Source of the DNA: Balanoglossus misakiensis
Lineage: Eukaryota > Hemichordata
DNA: 64,000 bases
Assembly (NCBI GenBank): GCA_040954595.2
Contig: CM082588.2
Span: 5,704,001-5,768,000, forward strand
Reading direction: 5' to 3'
The stretch's first letter is position 1; each line of letters opens with the position of its first letter. Shown piece by piece: positions 1-14,000 of the stretch. The notes beneath the pieces were generated by a model that was not told the DNA's origin, made no database searches, and worked only from the letters and a program-made list of their open reading frames with translations. The position numbers and the translations under genes were made by a program.

Positions 1-1592
1 GAGCCACTCAGTTCCAAAAACGAGAGTTTTTGGCGTGATCGGTCAGTGACATCATGTATATGCAAATGTTCACAACTGTCTCAACCCCATGTGCACCGAA
101 TTTCCCCAAATTTCAGTTTTACATGCAGTACTTGTGTAGAGCCCCTAGCGTGGAATTAGATATCTGTCCTAGTGTCAAGTAAAAGCGGGTTTTCAAAACT
201 GCCAAAAATCCCCTTAGTCATTTTCGTGAAATTTGGAAAGGTCTTTATCGCGCTATATTATAAACCGAGTGGGGTTATTTTGAAAAGTGTGTTTATCTAT
301 ATTAATGGCGGGTGGCAGCATGTCATTTACATAGTATGCAGGCGACCAGACTTTACTTTAAATACACAAGGGGAATCCATCAATGATTTAAATGATACCA
401 TAAATAATGATGCTTTACCTATAAAGAGCTGGATCACTGCAATTTTTATGCGCCTTAGTGTGAAGAAAAGTAAGAGGCTTTTGATTACATCTCCGTATAA
501 TTTTAATAGGTTATTTGATAGTGATGTATCTCTATGTGTAGACATTGATTGATTTTTATACCGTGTGTTTCATATGCAAAGGTTCTATTTAGATTAAAAT
601 GATACAAGACACCGTATGTTATTCTACATGTGGATATATAATGAATCAACGTTCGACCACACACAACTTCCATCCCGTTTGTAGGATATGAAAGTAAAAA
701 TCTCGTCGTTGAACACAATAATTTGTCTTTTGCGGAGACCACGTTCCTTATCTTTCTGTTGAGAGTTTGAGCCCCGATGAAATTTACTCATTGAGTAACT
801 CACCCCGCTTGCCTAGTAAAATGTTAATAAAATAAATAAATATTAAATTAAATAAATGGTATAATATAATGACCCTTTTACATGTACATGTACCGAAAAT
901 TCGATATAAACAACTCTTAACAGCTTGGACTAGATTCCCCATCTGTTACAACATGTGCGCATATGTGTTTACTGCCGTGGTTACTATAAGCTTACATTAG
1001 TAGTATTAGTGGACGTGTAAGTGGGACTGATGATGTACTCTTTGTCTTTAAACCACATTTTCAGCCGACTATATGTGCGTGTTTCTACACAAAGGCTCTG
1101 ATGACCTCTGAAAGCAGAGTTCGAATTTTGAATTTGTTCTAATAACCTGCACGTGTTTAACACATGGCGTACGTACAATACATAAGTGGGGTCCATGCAT
1201 GTCCATAGAAATTCGGAATGCACTGCAATTTGTGAAATGTATACGCCCAAGGTCCGTTCAGTCTCCCGTACACGTACGCACGACACTGCAACCTGTTGTT
1301 CGGGTCAAATGAGCAGGCGCATATTTCTTTTCAGATAAAACAAAACAAAACAATTCCTGTTTGAGTCTTCTTTGTTTGGTTGGCATGGAAAATTCACTGA
1401 TAGAGTCTCCGCTCCGAACTCCTAGCGTTGTTCATCAACCAACAGCTTGCCGGGTTTTTTCACGGGGGAATACTCTCAATAATCTGATCGGTACACACAT
1501 TATCGCCACCTGTCGCCGCGATGATGAAATTTATGCGATATACCCCAGTATCATGACTATGAAATATAAGTTATCTGAACAGTTCGCGCGCA
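1..1592. other. Intergenic region, no gene recognised
   Basis: Only short open frames of random composition occur here on either strand, without convincing splice sites or family motifs. A TACATGTACATGTA-type palindrome lies near 880-893. The 3' end of this stretch leads into the TATA-like element of the following glycosyltransferase gene. Confidence 0.6.
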
Positions 1593-1598
1593 TATAAA
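1593..1598 (+). promoter_or_regulatory. TATA-like element of the glycosyltransferase gene
   Basis: A TATAAA hexamer sits about 80 bp upstream of the ATG at 1678. That spacing would give a short 5' leader of roughly 50 nt. It is inferred from motif and position only. Confidence 0.35.
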
Positions 1599-1677
1599 CA
1601 ACTTAGAAGAGGCAACTGGCGGAATAAAGCCACTGTGTTTAATATTAGCAGTAACACCAGGTGATCGAAATTCAGCG

Positions 1678-2802
1678 ATGAAGAACAAAAAACTGATTTT
1701 CATTGTCTTATGCGTTATCCTGTATATGTTCTATAGTCGCCAGCGGTATGCTTTGTCCCCCATCTACAATCTCATGCCGGCACGCCATGCCGACGAGGCG
1801 AGTGAAAACTCCCCCGGAGGTAGTATCCTCGGGACGGCTTCTCGGAGACACGCCGAACGTGGTAACATTGAAGCTACCTTTGCAGTTGAAAACGCCAGCC
1901 ACGTTGCGGGGGACGTGAAACACGGTCCCGGAGGAGCTGTAACCAATATCACCGCGATGGTGAAAGAGATCGGGCAAAGGCACGATTTCGTTGTGCTGTT
2001 ATACCTGAATATTGGCTATTTGAACATAACGAAGAGCTGGACATGCAACGTCGAGTGCATGGGGATCTTGTCACAGACTGTGTTCGTATGCAGCGATGCG
2101 GAATCGTACTGGTCGCTAAAGAACTGGAAGCCAACGTTGAACGTGATTCTCCACCGCTTTGGAACGGCCAAGACTCTCACCTGGGGCCAGGACAGTTACT
2201 TCGAGTTCTTGCTGTACCGCGCCCAGTCGGTGGAGTCGGTACTGAGCGACGACCATTCCGTCTTCCTCGTCGAGTCGGACGCCGTCTGGCTCAAGAACCC
2301 AACGGTGCTCTTCAAGCACTATGCCAACAAGGACCTCATCTTGGTGGCCAACCGACACGCGGAGGACGAGAAGGAACGGAAAGCCCTGCCGGCTTTCGCG
2401 TACCTCAACGCAACCGCTAACACAATAAGCCTGTGGGGCAAGCTGGTGGAACTCTGCACGGAAAACTTGGAGAGATACAAGGAAGGGAAGCGTAAAACAA
2501 TCGGAGGCAGCGACATGAGCAGTCTAAACGTTTTAATCCGGAGCGAACCAGTCGAGGTGCAGTGGCTGCCAGAGGACAAATTCGTCGGCGGCGGGTGGTA
2601 CGGAGGCTCGGAATACAACGAAGAGTTCGCCGACTCACTGATCGTCCTTCATAACAACTTCATCATCGGGAACGACAAGAAAGAAGAGAGGGCCAAGCTT
2701 TGGGGACATTGGTTTCTGTCCGACGACGGGACAAAGTGCACGGGCCATCCTTGCACTTCCATACCTGTTGCGCGGCCAATCACAGTCGGTAACCAGGGAT
2801 GA
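1678..2802 (+). CDS. Single-exon type II Golgi glycosyltransferase, Nucleotid_trans-like
   Basis: The open frame of 374 aa runs from ATG to stop without introns. The N-terminus MKNKK is followed by a hydrophobic segment (about residues 6-19), then a variable stem, which is the layout of a Golgi type II membrane enzyme. The catalytic part (about 100-350) carries an acidic ESDAVWL motif (E199, S200, D201), the usual place of the metal/nucleotide-sugar binding DxD-type motif. Near residues 322-346 comes the pattern VLHNNFIIG...K..R...WGHWFL, which I associate with the nucleotide-diphospho-sugar transferase family PF03407 (RGXT-like). Donor and acceptor sugars cannot be told from sequence. Asn-X-Ser/Thr sites in the luminal part (for example NIT, NAT) fit a secretory-pathway protein. 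A TATA-like box lies about 80 bp upstream. Family assignment is fairly secure; substrate is unknown. Confidence 0.85.
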   Translation: MKNKKLIFIVLCVILYMFYSRQRYALSPIYNLMPARHADEASENSPGGSILGTASRRHAERGNIEATFAVENASHVAGDVKHGPGGAVTNITAMVKEIGQRHDFVVLLYLNIGYLNITKSWTCNVECMGILSQTVFVCSDAESYWSLKNWKPTLNVILHRFGTAKTLTWGQDSYFEFLLYRAQSVESVLSDDHSVFLVESDAVWLKNPTVLFKHYANKDLILVANRHAEDEKERKALPAFAYLNATANTISLWGKLVELCTENLERYKEGKRKTIGGSDMSSLNVLIRSEPVEVQWLPEDKFVGGGWYGGSEYNEEFADSLIVLHNNFIIGNDKKEERAKLWGHWFLSDDGTKCTGHPCTSIPVARPITVGNQG

Positions 2803-5560
2803 TCCCATCCAGCTTACAGGAACATCATTTTTAATTTTGTAGATTCTTTGTGCGGAGTAACCCCAAGTCGCATTGCGTTTTTAGCCTTTATAAAGATTCT
2901 TAAGTTATAAAGGTTCGCCATCGCTCATTTTTTTCTCAACTGACACCCTCTGTTTATTTTTTCTTGGGTGAATTTCGGTACAGATGACTCGTCAAGACTT
3001 AAAAGGACAATATTATGTAGTACGGAACACAGAACGCAGTAACTATGACGGCGACATGAGTCGGTCTCGGTGCAAATCTTCAAACCTTGTATTACAGCAC
3101 AAACCAGCAGATATTGTTACTTTACTTCTTAAAGAAAAGTTTAGGGGTAGGGGATGTGTCAAGGCGTTTTGGGTTTGGAATTGAAAGCAGAAACCACACA
3201 CAGCGGCATTAATTGAATATTTTATTTTCGTTTGTAACATGTCTACATCATATTGCTGGGCTGCACGCCTTCTCTGATCCTCTTTTATGAAATACCAGCT
3301 TAATGTCATTGCATAGGTTTTTTTTCCTGGTGTTACAGTACATAGCAGCTGCCAAAATGTGTGAGAAATGCCCATTTTTACCAAAATGCCTTTTTTCGAA
3401 TTTATACAGTCTTGAAGATAGAAGCAGTCAAGATAACTAAACAGCTGTGAATTTTCACCCGGATTTCATATTTCTCAGAAAAACTGTCAATGAGACTTGC
3501 TGTTCATGATCTTGGTGGGGTCCTTTGATGCATCAGAAAATACGAAATTTAACTGTTCTCGGAAACAGCTCCATCTAGCGGTGATAACATCTAATTCTTG
3601 TTTCCTCATTTTTAGTAGAAGTGACGAATCGTGGAAAAATGAAAGTTATGGTATAATTAAAAATGGTGGAAAAGAAAAAGACAGAAAGAGAGAATGAAAG
3701 AAAGAAAGTAAGACGATAAAGATAAGATTTTGTGGGAGAATTATTAAGCCTCGCAACTACTTATTCTATTTCTGAACATTTTAGCAAGGTTTGGCAATTA
3801 ACTATTTTCTACATAAGAACTTCATGGAGATAAAGAAAACTCCATCACAGCAGTTTTCCAGTCAGAGTTTCTCTTCTGTAGTTCCCATCTGTTGGCTAAA
3901 TTAACTGAAAAGAAAAAGAGATATTCTTTAAAAAACAATATGGACAAAATATGGCATTTTTAGATGATATCAAGCAACATGGTCAAGGAGAATGCTCGAG
4001 GGCGGGCCCTGCTGCGGGTTTTCATGTCCAGAGTACGTCACTATCATTGACGACATTGCAATTTCGACATCCTGAGTGTAGTTTTCAATAAGGTGATATC
4101 GGAAATTTCTGTTTTGAGAAATATGAAGATTTCTAAGTGTGGAAAACCTAAAATATGAGTGGGTGTTCAATATTGCATGATTCACAAATTCTCTTCTGAA
4201 TGAAAAAAAAAGAAAACGCTGAAAATAAAGGACATGAAAGACAATACCTGTTGATTGAGTCTTGTGTGTTTACTTGTCAATGCATTGGAGCTATTCATTC
4301 TCTCATGCCGCCACTGGATCAGGCCATAATGCAGCTTCGTATTATCAAAATAAAACAACTTCTGCCAAAATCGTTTATTTGTTAGTCAACAAAAACACAC
4401 ACCACACGCATGCACATATAAAGAAAAATTGAAATGAAGGAAGGAAACATTTAAAGAGAGAAGAAGATCGTGAAGTCAAAAGAGAAAAGGTGAAGAAAGT
4501 AGAAATAAGTGACTTCATCATCATGTGATTGTTTACTAAATCAACGAATATTTTACGCGAAGTTTGTACTATAGGCTCAGAAGGTTCCCACTTGGCATTA
4601 AAAATGTTTAACCTACGTTCTAAACAAAGGCCAAATTATATTGTTTTCATTAATATTCATTAGCTAATTTGCAATTTCTAAATGCGAAGATGAAGTCACT
4701 TAAAGATTTCAGAGAAAGAAAAGAAAGACAAAGAAAAAAATTTTGAACAGCAAATTTAAGGCATGTCTTTTGTTCTACATTAACTTTATTTCCTTGTCTA
4801 CCAAAAAACAAAACAACATCATGGTTGTTTTACAATGATGCGACAATAACGATTCGCACATGATCTTTGACCTGATTTCCATATTACAACATTTATTGAT
4901 ACAGGCATACTTTGCAGGTCTCACTACAAAAGGTGAACTAGGAAGTTGTTACTCGGTCCATAAATATGGCAATCTTTTGGCAAGTGTTTTGTATAAGTTT
5001 GTAAACCCTAAACTTTTTTTCTAACATTCTTTCTACACGAGAATCTGTTATGGCTATTATACAGAAATACTGAAAAGACAAACCCATGGGATTGAGAAAG
5101 TTTTCATTTAAGATATTTAACACCGAATTTGATGGTTTGTATGGCAATTTCTTTTTTATTTTCAACGGAAGTTAGCATTTAGTGTTAACAGTATTAATGG
5201 AAGATAACCGCAAAAAGCCACCATTTTTTTGTTTTATAATCTCTGGAGATGATCAACACCTTGTCTGTATCGCAGATTTTAATTAATTTCCAGTTTTAAT
5301 CACCAAACAAAATAAATCCATATTTTTCAGATCAAGTGTGAATTGTTGACCTAAAGAACATATTTTTTCTCGGTTGGTATATGACAAAATCCAGAGTGAT
5401 TTTCAGTAGCTTTAATGATAGGCAGATTTCACCTTGCATGCTTTTACTAACGTCAAGCAGAGAACATTGTTTTTTTTCCTTTACAATTATAAATGTTACT
5501 GTGTCTGTTTTCAAACTATTGAGTGTCGGATAACTCGGTTTCCTAGCAAGCAAAGGGGAT
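2803..5560. other. Intergenic region between two convergent genes
   Basis: AT-rich DNA between the 3' ends of the glycosyltransferase (+) and the transgelin-like gene (-). No exon-like frames or family motifs are visible. On the minus strand an AATAAA-type hexamer near 5154-5160 lies about 400 bp beyond the transgelin stop and could be its polyadenylation signal. Confidence 0.5.
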
Positions 5561-8500
5561 TTACTTGGTTGGGTCTTGGTAGTTGATCTGTCTTCCCAGA
5601 CCGAAATTTTGACCGGCTTGCGAAGCGCCTTTGTTTGATCCCATCTGTAGACCAATTTCTGCTCTCATGGCGGCCTGTTGTTTGAGTTCTTCTTCTGTCC
5701 ATTCTCGCTTGTTCTCTGCGGCTTGCTTGGGTCCCAGTGTTGGGCCGCTGTAGTCTGGTTTTGTTTGTGACTGTGTGTTTATACAAAAAATATACGTGCA
5801 GCAGTTTCGGATGGAGAATTTCATCAGTCACCGTTGATAAATTCGTACAAATGCACAAAACTTACCTCCACATAATTTGTGCAGGTACAATTTGTTTGAA
5901 GGTATACAGTCAACATGCAAATTTACCATGGCAGATTGAGATCTAGCCAATCACAAACTTTCAGTGGGTGGCACACGCGAAAAAAAACGTTTAGAACACT
6001 CAAATACCCCCATTTCAGCCATATGTGGGCATATGTAAATTGGAAATGACCTTTAATTCAGAAAAAAATGTTTGTACACATATAAAGTCGAATTGGTTTA
6101 AATTGTGGTGTATTTTGAAAGACATTCAAATACTTACCAAACGGCCGATAGCAAAGATACACTGAGTGAACTGGGCAATGTTAGCTTTCTCATACAAGTC
6201 GACCACTTGGAAGACATCTGTTTCAGGGACACCGTAGGCTTTGGCAAATTTTTGGAACTGTTCGATATTTTCTCTCTGTAATAGAAAACGGGAGAAAGCA
6301 GCATACAAGAGTATTAGAAAAAACAAAACAAAGAATCACTGTGCTAAGTGCCTCGGCAAATTTAACTTCATGGAAACAATGTAAAACAGAGTATTCTGAA
6401 TCAGTATTAGTGTAGCATATGTTGATGTATAAATATCGAGTGTGGAGTTTTTAATACAATAAAAACAATGCAAATGATGAAACAGCTGTTCATGAATAGT
6501 ACAAAAACAGTAAAATAAAAGCAGATCAACTGAACTCTTGCATCAATGTGAGTCACCGTATATTTTATGCGATGGGCATGATTGTGTAATGGTGCTAACC
6601 AGTTTGAATGATTGTCCTTTGTTGGTATTAATCTTCTTGATTGAGCCAGGTGTAAGTGCATTTGCCAACCTGTAGACAAAAACAGATAAAGGATCAATAA
6701 AATCACGATTTGGTGACAAATAAAATCATCTTCTGAGAGCGCAAAACAATGTTTCTGTCCCGTCTACCATACTGTCCAGAAGGTGATGTTTTGCACCATC
6801 TACTTTTCAACCCCCAGAAATAATTAGTTTTATTTTGCAGATATCAAAATATGAGGCCCCATATCTTTGAATGATCATGCGATCATGGTTTCAGTGTCTA
6901 AATCCTTGCATCCTGACCCCTGGTAACCTATTACATCGAGCTTTCTTCTGAGTTCCACAAGGTCCAAAGGCTTAACAATGCAGCTTTGTTAGCTGTAACT
7001 CCTTTGGTCTGAACGAGAATTAAGACAGTCAGTCAGTCAATTTAGCTTCAGACTCAGGTTGTGACACATACTTGCAGATGAGAATACCGTCTTTCAAGGC
7101 TTCAGCATAGTCGTCTGTTGGGAACTTTTCTCCAGTCAGAGTCTCAATCCAATCTCTGGCTTCAATCTCCTGTTGGGGATCACGCTTGGCTCCAATCTGT
7201 GAAATACAGACAGTTAAAGGCATAAGATGACGAGACATACAACTGTCACACACCACAGCTCCACTGAGGTTCTCTCACGAGAATGATTTTATAACCAAAA
7301 ACTTAAAAATATCAGAGTTCAAGATCATAATTGCAGTTACATGAAGACTCAATATGCTACATTGTAAAATTAATAAATTCCTTTGGCATGGCATTTTACC
7401 AGAAGCACTATTTTTATGCAAGCAGTTATCCCCCATATACACCCATTGGGTGTCACTTAAGCCATAAATTGTCCACACTTCTAAGAGTTCAAACTACTTT
7501 ATTTTAACATAATTTGTCCATGTATATGGTTACCAGTGACCCCCTCCCTCTCCCTGTTTTGTGGTTTACTATATAGAAGAGAATACTAATTTGGGTTGAA
7601 CCACATGTGGCCAAATTGATCATGGTGATTTTCATTTTTTTCTCTCACTCTGGAAATGTTTAACCAGCTTTGTTTCAATTTTGACAAATTTTAGTGTGAA
7701 AGATTTACCCCCGGGTGTGATCGTTTCATTAGGTGATATCTAGTTCAACCTGCAGCCAATGTATAGAGGAATCTGGGTCGTATCTGGTATATGCATTGAG
7801 GAGTGAAAACAACACCCCGAGTGCAGAATACCACAGATTACTCCCAGCGCCCAAAGAAAAACACCGGGGCAGTGCGTTGCATTGGTTGACTAAATATGGC
7901 ATGGCTGGCGCTGACTGACTCATCGCACAACCATGCATAAATTGACCACGTTCACATCCTGGGACTAAACATTTCAGTGTTAGCATCTCAGACTGCAGGG
8001 TCCCTGGGTCTCTTGAGGTCAGTGACATGTCTGCACATGCTCAGTTCAGACTATTAAAAGATCACCCCATGTGTTTGAGTGCCAGCTGTTTGGAATTCTT
8101 GCGGAGAGTTGTTATTTCGAGTTTTACTATTATCGAGGCAATTCCATATCTCTATGTACATTGATTGGGTGATGACGAAAAAGGAATTTCTTTATGAAAA
8201 AACTCTAAATTAGTCTCCTTTCTGTGAAAAAAATATTTCAAGTCCCTCAGTTTTGAAAAGTTGATTACTTTAACCACTGTGTATATGTCTACTTCTGAAG
8301 GTGACCCACTCCTTAATGCCACTTAAAAGATCAAATGGCCCATCCACAATATTCCCACTTGACCTTGCCATGTGCAGTAAACTGGAAGAGTACTTATTTA
8401 TACGTCTGGTTGTTATATATAACCGCGTAGTACATGTAATAGCAATTACGACCAAAAATTTAATTTTAAGCATTTTGTTAAGAGTTCAACTGAACTCTGT

Positions 8501-10760
8501 TATAAACACTCTCAGGGTCTGTTTAGTCTGCAGAGTGGATATAAACATAAATCAAATGATTTGTTTTTCAACTGACTGTTGTTAAAGACTATATTCCAGT
8601 AAACCACGGTAAAAACTCGAAATTCCAACACATTTTATTTCTGATATAAAGTAAATATTGCCTGATGGTTTTAAAAAGTTGTGACTACTGTGCAGCCAGG
8701 CAAGTTAAAAAGCCAAAAAAAAAATACTTTTTAAAAATATTCAACAGTCGGGGAGGCCAACAAGGGATGACGAAAGGGTTAGTTAGGAATCTTGAAATAC
8801 TAAGAAAGAAGACGAAAGGATTTTGTTTCAAAAGGTCCGAATGGATACCTTTTCATCGATCACAAATTGACAGGCCTACATTTGCATGTGACTGTTAATT
8901 TGCACCATCGGTAGATGGCGCTTTTCATGACCGCCTTCTTTGCAGAAACGCCAGGGGTGAATCTTGTAAGTGGGGAATTTATAACTAAGCACTTGGCCAC
9001 CTGTTCCTGTTGTAAGAACTGTTTTGATGGCCCATGTCCACATTTTGAATAAAACACATAATTTTTAATAAAAATATTTACAATCAACCATCATGAACAA
9101 AAACTCTGAAGACGTTCCCTTCATCATATAAGCTATATCCTTCTTTGTTGTTTCGTTTCTGTTGAATCTGAAATGTGCTGAAGATATCTTGATTGTATTA
9201 CATATCTTTTCACCTGACGCGGTAGCCTGTTGGCCAGAGCCAGGCACTGCCTGCTAGTTGGTAATATCATAAAAAAGAGAGGTCTGCAGTTTTGTACTTT
9301 TATGGTGGGAGCTAGTGGATACCAAACATTAAATTGAAGTCGAATGACTTGGAGACACGGAAGGACGTGCCCTGTGGGTTTGAGAGGTATTTGTAGAATT
9401 TGCAGAGGTGCACCATGGGATAGCATATGTCTACCTCAACTGCAGAAGTCTGTTCTCTGGTATTCCACAGAAACAGATGGGAGAATCTGTCTTCAATCGA
9501 TCCGGAACATAAAACAGACATGTTTGAGTGGTTTTGTTTCTTGATATGGGAGTGTATTTGCACAAATTAACAAATCAGGCGTCTGCTCTTTTCTGACTCG
9601 CGCATTCCGATGCGCATTTCAACTGTGACTAACAACATCGGATGCAGCCCCAAGATGTTGGAATTTTATTACCCACAATTCCCAGCATGGGACCGGTGGA
9701 CATTCAACATGCCGAATATTTGACCGCTTCACCTTAGAGCAATTTGGTCTCAAGTAACAAATATGGCTCTCGAGTTTCTGTCCAGAACTTTCAAAACATT
9801 TCCAGAATTTCACACGCGAACTGGTGCGGTCATCAAGCAATTTCAACATCTGAAAAACTGCCTTGATTAATTATGCATGACTTATTCTGCCATATCGTAA
9901 AAGATTCATTACAGGAGATTTCAGAGATGAAATTTGATGTATTTTTTTCTCGTCTTTTTAAAACACACTAAACCTACCTACACATGTATGTTGCAAGTTT
10001 GAAAAGTAAGAGACTCCATCTCAAAAGTATTTTCGTTCGATAATTTGCACTTAATTTGTACCGGAACGCAAGGTTAATAGTCATATCACTTTTTCCTTTC
10101 CAATGAGCTTTGAAAAACAAAATTGTTTATCTCATGCAGGGTCTGGATGTGGTCTGACTGGTATACATTACCCATCATGGAGTAAAGGTCACCGGATAAA
10201 TCAACTGATAAGACGGCAAGAGTCCTCCAAGAGATATTTGTGGCGTACATACAACCTTGCACGGATCATGTGTCGCATTTCAATGTTTCCACGCCAGGAT
10301 AAAATTAAACACTTTGTGGCTCAAATTCGCAGATTAAAAAAGTCCACTTCAGTTTTACTGTGTTAAACTCGAATTTCAGTTCGTGTCACTGCAATAATTG
10401 TGCTTTGCAATGTTCTTGAAAACTTAACTTTCCATCCTTGAATGTCTGGTTATAGCATCATCAGGTGATTTTTTTCTCATATATTTCACGAATCACAAAA
10501 TAAATTCTGCAGATTTTCACTGATCTGGACTAATTTTAATACCACATCTATGAAGAGACCACGATATGTAGACATTTGCTTTTTTTCCTGGAAATAGCTT
10601 GAACTCTGACGATTTTTTTGGAACGTATCCCATCCTCCATACATGGACTTCCATGGAAAAAGCGAACTTTTCCAAAGAAGAGAATACACGTGAAAAGTTT
10701 GTGTCTTACCTTGGCAGCTACCTGTGCGCTCATTCCATATCCCTTCGGTCTGTTTGCCAT
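5561..10760 (-). CDS. Transgelin / calponin-family actin-binding protein, five exons
   Basis: Coding exons on the minus strand are 10710-10760, 7072-7196, 6600-6669, 6138-6275 and 5561-5770. All junctions are GT-AG and phase-consistent, giving 197 aa, the normal length for transgelin / muscle protein 20. The N-terminus MANRPKGYGMSAQVAAK is the typical transgelin start. Exons 2-4 encode one calponin-homology domain (about residues 20-128), including RDWIETLTGEKFP, DGILICKLAN and FRENIEQF-like segments. Near the C-terminus (about 168-189) lies one calponin-like repeat, IGLQMGSNKGASQAGQNFG, which marks the transgelin/calponin family. Such proteins bundle or stabilise actin filaments in muscle and other contractile cells. 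Intron 1 is about 3.5 kb. Sequence alone does not separate transgelin from a single-repeat calponin, so no gene symbol is assigned. Confidence 0.93.
7197..10709 (-). other. Long first intron of the transgelin-like gene
   Basis: A 3.5 kb intron follows the 17-codon first exon. It starts with the donor GTAAGA and ends with TTTCACAG. Short open frames inside it have random composition. Regulatory elements in intron 1 are common in smooth-muscle genes, but I see no unambiguous site. Confidence 0.5.
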
Positions 10761-10985
10761 GACTGCAAAATTTCTTTAAGTGGCACTCAACGAACACAGA
10801 GAGTGAAAAATTGGAGCAAGTAAAAGCCTTGAGTTGGTGGGGAAAAACTCCTTTCCTCTGCTAGCTCTGACTGGAATGTGTAGCCAGTGAAAATGTTCTT
10901 GAATATTTCTTGAAGATCTGATTTCGCCGCACCACTTTGATGGACAGGGGCTGGGCGACTGCTGATTGGCCCGGCAGTTACTTGT

Positions 10986-11016
10986 GGGCGGAGCATTACC
11001 ATATATGAATATTCAT
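10986..11016. promoter_or_regulatory. Candidate proximal promoter elements of the transgelin-like gene
   Basis: About 240 bp upstream of the ATG at 10760 there is a GTGGGCGG GC/KLF-type box. It is followed by CCATATATGA (10999-11008), one base from a CArG box (CC followed by six A/T and GG), and by the perfect 12-bp palindrome ATGAATATTCAT (11005-11016). SRF binding to CArG boxes drives vertebrate transgelin genes, so the near match is suggestive, but it is imperfect and unproven. Confidence 0.25.
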
Positions 11017-14000
11017 GTCAGGATCTTGCGCTCGTTTGCATACGCATCATTGCATTATATATGCAACTGTTTGACTTAGGGGTTTCTATTTTAAGATTGT
11101 TGGAATAAACTTACAGGGACAAGTGCAGAAAGCTGCATATTATGCAAAGCATCCTGGTAAACATTTTGATTGGGAAAAGTTTGTAATACTTAGGTTCTTA
11201 ATCATTCGCTGAACTTCGGTAATTACAGATGATAAATACTCAGAAATAATTGACATTTTTTAAGAAAGCTCACTCGACAACTTCACTTCAAAATTTCACA
11301 GTGGTACATGTGTGGCATGGCGTATGATTTGCTGCATATTTGCTGTTGAAAGACAGCATTCATGTTTGTTTGTTTATCGTGTCTACTCTGTACAGTCAGT
11401 GCTATACCCCCCTGATCAAACAACTGTTCCCTGCTGTTGGTTTCCATGGCAATGGGTGCATTTGTAAACTGTAGCAAACAGAAGGAATTCTTCTGCACTG
11501 GGATCAACAGCGTTGATATCTTTGAGTGAATTTCAGCTGTCACAATGTGTTTTTGCTTCCACTCCATATGGTGCCACAGTCAATTTCCCACACAAGCTTA
11601 ATCAGCCAAAACAAATTAACAGCCATATAATGCAGCTCCTAATTAGTGTTTCCACAACCAATTAGCAATCAAGAGGTTTAAGTTCACTACAAATAAACAA
11701 AAGACTTTACACCAACAAGCTGTATGAAAACACACAAAGCAAGCTGCCTGTTGGACTAGCAGTGGCAGCCATATTTAAAAGATATTTTGAATATCTTATA
11801 TAAAATTACAAAAATCCAAATGGCCGTAATTGTCATCTCATCACTTTTTGAATTAGACAGATTGATGAATTCAATCGGACGTCTCAAATGGCAATGTGTG
11901 GTCATCAGGGTAAGGTACATACCACTTCTGAGGAAATGAGCAATTTTTATTTATGTTTCAAAATCGTTGTCGGAAACTCCCCACGCAGTGCCCCAAGCTT
12001 TGGCCGTGAGTTGCCAAACGGTGATCCCCAACCCCATGTATGGTTAAGAATGCCTGATCTGTACGGGCGACACCCACCCTGAATGTAGCTGAAGTATAGG
12101 CTTGTTGGTGGTGGAATGTTGGCTATGTTATTTCCCTTTGCTTTAAATGTTAATGTGTAATGCCAGCACAAAAAATCCTTTTATTCCAGAATCTTCTCAT
12201 CTTTTGGAACTGAGTCATCTGACAGAAATTAAAGAGTCATTGTAATAAATGTCACATTTTCACAAGGGAAGATTTTTTAACTTCCAAATATCAAAAGTGC
12301 ATACAATTCTTCCTCTTTGTTGTTTGTGTGTCACTGAAATCCCCATTAAGATATGACAGATTAACATTGCTACAGGTCCAAGAAAAATATGTTGATGCTA
12401 AATTGGTAATAACCTACAATAAAATATATGCAAATCATGAATTTTTACTTGAATTCCCCCACTAATGAAATGAAAACTGCTTTTGACAAATTTTCTGATT
12501 TCAAAGAGTTGAAAAATACACACAGATTCCACACATTGAGCCTTCCTGATCAAGTCCCTTGTAAAATTTATGACCTTTGACCTCTGGTGCTGACTGACGT
12601 ATATAGACCACCAATGATTATACTCTGAACAGCTGTCTGTCTTTGCATTCTCTCTGATCCATTTCAAAACCTGTGTATGTAATCAATCATTTCTGCCAAT
12701 TCTTCTCATTAATTCTCAATCTCTAATAATATTTCTTTCTTTTTTTTCCAGTAAAGGTGGAACTTTTGCAAAAAATTGAATATAATAATGGTGTTCAACA
12801 ATGCAGTAATTAATAAGATAGTTTAAAAATAAATTGAATAAAATGTAATTATTTCAATTTGAATAGTAATTATATAAGGAGCCAATATAACTGCTTCTTT
12901 AAGTTGACCATATTGATGGCATGGACCTGGTAATGTGTCATAATAAAAATGTACATCAATGATATGATCACCCTGTTTTCCCAATGGAGTGTCCTGATGA
13001 CAATACGGAGATACCAAATGCTGAAGGCTACGGGTGTAACGGCTGTGCGTATGAGGTGGTAATTAATATCTCAATAATCCTGCAGACATCAGCATAATGG
13101 TATTTTCATTGAAATAGTTTGCTTTCAAGGTGCCAAAGTTCAAAGACCTCAATTACTAATTGCCCTGGTCCTTCTTTTTGAAGGGGTCAAGAGGTCAAAC
13201 ATTTTGAGCAGATGGGTGAAAAAGAAATGCATGTAGGCTGAGCTCTGCATGAATGTGTGTTATGTGGCGTTTACAGGTTTGGACATTTTGCAGGATTACG
13301 TGAGTGACTGCTGGCATATTTTTGAATTCCATGCCAACAATATCGCAGTGCAGAATATATCGTTGACAAATCCCAGCTTTGCCGGTCGCTGAAACCTAGT
13401 TTGTATGCACCAAGCTGACACAAGCTTTATTTATGAAATATAGTCTTTTTGTGTTTAATTTATAAGTGCTTTTGTTCATTTGAATATTTATATGTACTTT
13501 GGCCACAATCATTAGATGCAATGACGCAGTATGTAAACCAGGGTCGATGCATTTCAATTCAATCAATCAAATGTCACACTACAGAATTTAAGTACATATA
13601 CCAGATTATGATGGAACCTTTAAAGTTTACAGAAATGTTCACTTTATGATTGATATTGTCCAGATTCTTGGAATACCTTCATGTCGTAACAGCTAGTTTT
13701 ACTGACAGAGTTGTTTGAGAGATCGAGATATGATGGATCTATGCTTTTCCTGTCGAATAAATTTCACATCAATCCTTGTCAAAGGCTTGATATATACAGA
13801 CGTTATCTTTGAAAGACACGGAGACAGCTGTCCTTACTAATAGGCCACAAATAAACAAATTAAAGATGGCTAAGGCTTCACTGGCAAGCTGCCATTTAGA
13901 GAGTTTGCATGGATGATGAAAATGGCTGTGGTGCTGTCAATCAGTGCGATGAGACAATTATTTTTCAAAATTGGAAAATTGGGGTGAGGGATAAAAGACT

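Noticed and set aside
10787-11002. 71-codon minus-strand frame upstream of the transgelin start
   Set aside because: No family similarity, and it lies in the likely promoter and 5' UTR of the transgelin-like gene.
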